Source: a virus
Virus record (IMG/VR): IMGVR_UViG_3300049001_000044
Span: 1 to 64,000 of that record
Direction: 5' to 3' (one strand)
Length of the DNA: 64,000 nt
A model generated the notes under the pieces. It had not been told where the DNA came from and ran no database searches. It worked only from the letters and a program-made list of their open reading frames with translations. How positions within the stretch are numbered: the stretch's first letter is position 1; the number at the start of each line of letters is the position of its first letter. The position numbers and the translations under genes are program-made. Of this stretch, positions 62,762 to 64,000 are shown one piece after another.

Positions 62762-62806
62762 ATCAAGCTCCAGAATTTTCCAATGCAACAATTTGCATTG
62801 TGAAGT

Positions 62807-62814
62807 TATTTATA
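62807..62814 (-). promoter_or_regulatory. T4-type late promoter (perfect)
   Basis: TATAAATA on the minus strand, exactly the T4 consensus, 46 bases before the ATG at 62761. Confidence 0.75.
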
Positions 62815-62897
62815 GGGATGCCGAAAAATTCAGCAACCTGAAGAACGAAGATGTTGTTGCATCGTCGTTGTGAAGTTATTTACGTGGGGTTTTAACC

Positions 62898-63027
62898 TGG
62901 TCGGGAATGATGGAATCGAACCATGGTTTCTTCTGTCCAACCGAAGAGTCCTAACACAAGTCGGTGTGTTACTAACTTGCTGAAAGTATCTTCGGCCAGG
63001 AGCGTTCTGCCATTGAACTAATTCCCG
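62898..63027 (-). tRNA. tRNA-like gene with approximately 55-base insertion (type 3)
   Basis: Acceptor CGGGAAT/ATTCCCG, D-arm GTTC/GAAC, T-loop TTCGATT and ACCA end are intact. Between position 26 and the T-arm lie about 75 bases. They contain CTGGCCGAAGA pairing with TCTTCGGTTGG (11 bp with wobbles), AACACA/TGTGTT, and TCTTC/GAAGA, which could be a long variable arm. First tRNA of the array, right after two tandem promoters. Anticodon not determined. Confidence 0.55.
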
Positions 63028-63054
63028 ATAACTCGTAGTAGAGTTGATGGAGTA

Positions 63055-63083
63055 ATTATAGCTTATTTTGTAAGCAACAAAAA
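63055..63083 (-). promoter_or_regulatory. Middle-type promoter of the tRNA array (proximal)
   Basis: TTTTTG, 17 bases, TATAAT on the minus strand, 28 bases before the first tRNA. Confidence 0.78.
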
Positions 63084-63129
63084 CTGCATTTTGGTTTGTT
63101 GCAACTGCAAGAGCAGCAGCGACAATGAA

Positions 63130-63158
63130 ATTATAGCTTAAGGGCACGCCAACAAAAA
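63130..63158 (-). promoter_or_regulatory. Middle-type promoter of the tRNA array (distal)
   Basis: TTTTTG, 17 bases, TATAAT on the minus strand, directly after the stop at 63159. Both array promoters share AAGCTATAAT. Confidence 0.75.
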
Positions 63159-63437
63159 CTACTTTTGTGCGCCAACGTATTTGTCGTAGAGTAGATCGAA
63201 CCCTTTCAATCTACCTCGTGGCACGTTCAGCGCCAACTCAAACTGGCTAACAGCACGAGAGCCGTTCCCCGCCATCCTCTTCAATGTCCTACTGTAGCGA
63301 AGGAGCAAGTCACCGCTAGAAATCTTCAGCTCGCCAGCAATGCGAACAATCTCCCGCCTCGCTCTCGCTGCTTCTAGTCCAGGCGTCTCTATCTTCTCAA
63401 CCAAATCCATCTCTTTGAGGTACTCTTTCAGTCTCAT
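63159..63437 (-). CDS. Helical late protein with capsid-targeting leader
   Basis: 92 residues. Starts MRLKEYLKEM (L-K-E leader). The rest is an Arg/Leu-rich helical bundle (ARARREIVRIAGELKISSGD, LLLRYSRTLKRM). ATGA overlap with the gene upstream. Function unknown; likely packaged. Confidence 0.74.
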   Translation of the reverse strand: MRLKEYLKEMDLVEKIETPGLEAARARREIVRIAGELKISSGDLLLRYSRTLKRMAGNGSRAVSQFELALNVPRGRLKGFDLLYDKYVGAQK

Positions 63438-64000
63438 GATACCACCGCCGGAATTGTCTTGTACCCTGCTTGATCGAGGAGGAAGATGCGGTGGTGACCG
63501 TCCTGTAGATGGTAGGAGTCGTCGGGTAGCTTGATCACTTTCGCAGGATGCTTCTTCATGAAGGCTAGCAGGTTAGCTTGAGCCGACTTATCTCTCTTGA
63601 ACTCATCGACGAGGGTGCGCATATCCGCTTTAGGATCCACGCCCATCTTGCAGACGTTGATAAGAACGCCGGCGACTTGCGTGCTAGATACTCCCTGTGT
63701 TCCAATGGCGCCATTCTTTCTCTTGACGTTAGCGATTGGGAAGTCAACGATACCGGCGTCCTCATCCAACTTTGGCTTGCGGAATTTGTTCAGTACTTGA
63801 CCCGCCGCAGCGTGAGACTTACTAAAATCGCGTGTAGCCTTCTTCGCCCCTTGATGCGTTACCGTGAAGACTGCTTTGCTGTCAAGCATGACGTTGATTT
63901 GGACTTGTCTGAACTTGCAGTCGATAATGTCTTGGTTGTCGTGGATTAGTCCAACGTACTTACCGTTCTCAGCGCGTGAGAAGGTGACTGCGATATTCCT
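63434..64000 (-). CDS. ParB/sulfiredoxin-fold protein, start beyond the right edge
   Basis: The frame is open to the window edge, so at least 188 residues are seen and the true start is outside (an internal ATG at 63889 is not the start: RNIAVTFSRAENGKYVGLIH precedes it in frame). The C-terminus IKLPDDSYHLQDGHHRIFLL has the DGHHR motif of ParB-like nuclease or sulfiredoxin folds. Co-transcribed with 63159. Confidence 0.78.
   Translation of the reverse strand, partial: RNIAVTFSRAENGKYVGLIHDNQDIIDCKFRQVQINVMLDSKAVFTVTHQGAKKATRDFSKSHAAAGQVLNKFRKPKLDEDAGIVDFPIANVKRKNGAIGTQGVSSTQVAGVLINVCKMGVDPKADMRTLVDEFKRDKSAQANLLAFMKKHPAKVIKLPDDSYHLQDGHHRIFLLDQAGYKTIPAVVS

Noticed and set aside
62447-62803. 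Plus-strand frame of 118 codons near the end of the tRNA array
   Set aside because: It reads through the terminator at 62577 and opposite the better supported 43-residue late gene.
63887-63889. ATG at 63889 as the start of the ParB-like gene
   Set aside because: The frame stays open upstream to the window edge with normal-looking protein sequence, so the gene is truncated by the window rather than starting here.

Overview
This window is part of the genome of a large lytic tailed phage of the T4 superfamily. Its host is a Gram-negative bacterium that the sequence does not identify. The T4-like signs are independent of each other. There is a close relative of T4 gp42 dCMP hydroxymethylase (27723-28475) and a relative of T4 beta-glucosyltransferase (20911-22050). 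T4-type late promoters of the form NATAAATA stand before several genes. At least seven proteins begin with a short leader ending in L-x-E, like the capsid-targeting peptides that T4 protease gp21 removes. Shine-Dalgarno sites are of the AGGAG type. No integrase, repressor or CRISPR array was seen.

Layout. 1-2170 holds plus-strand genes: a truncated protein, a GIY-YIG homing endonuclease and early small proteins. 2360-16000 is a mostly minus-strand early region of small overlapping genes: a GGQ-less release-factor-like protein, a SWIM zinc protein, a truncated nucleic-acid ligase, an AAA+ ATPase, an HNH nuclease and a Nudix hydrolase. 16000-28500 carries lipoproteins, a likely nucleotide-sugar cassette (kinase, nucleotidyltransferase, CofD/YvcK-HAD fusion) beside the DNA glycosyltransferase, then a dNMP kinase, an HD hydrolase, a DinG-like helicase, an EF-Ts N-domain protein and dCMP hydroxymethylase. 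29500-37000 is late: two ADP-ribosyltransferase-like proteins and a nucleotidyltransferase with capsid-targeting leaders, then two plus-strand virion fibre genes. 37000-46000 returns to early and middle genes: exonuclease, DHFR, UvrD-like helicase and many small proteins. 46000-57500 holds a Ro60 (TROVE) gene with a structured non-coding leader, a second HNH enzyme, a secreted nuclease, NAD synthetase, a nucleotidase, two Nudix enzymes, a PP-loop enzyme and a subtilisin-like protease. 58000-63030 is an array of 27 recognisable tRNAs plus three tRNA-like genes with long insertions; one more tRNA lies at 52447.

Regulation. Three promoter classes can be read from repeats. Early: TGTAC(A/T), 16 bases, TANTAT followed by AGCCTTATC (seven sites). 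Middle or host-like: TTTTTN, 17 bases, TANAAT (nine sites). Late: NATAAATA (eight sites). Transcription units end in GC hairpins, often with a CGAA/TTCG loop. Six copies of an approximately 80-base imperfect inverted repeat built on GAGGTCTCTGAGCACCTC also sit at unit ends.

Taken together, the phage probably makes hydroxymethylcytosine DNA, glycosylates it with a sugar donor it may partly make itself, ships enzymes into the host inside the capsid, and brings its own tRNAs and translation- or RNA-binding factors. All functions are inferred from sequence read by eye; no database search was run.
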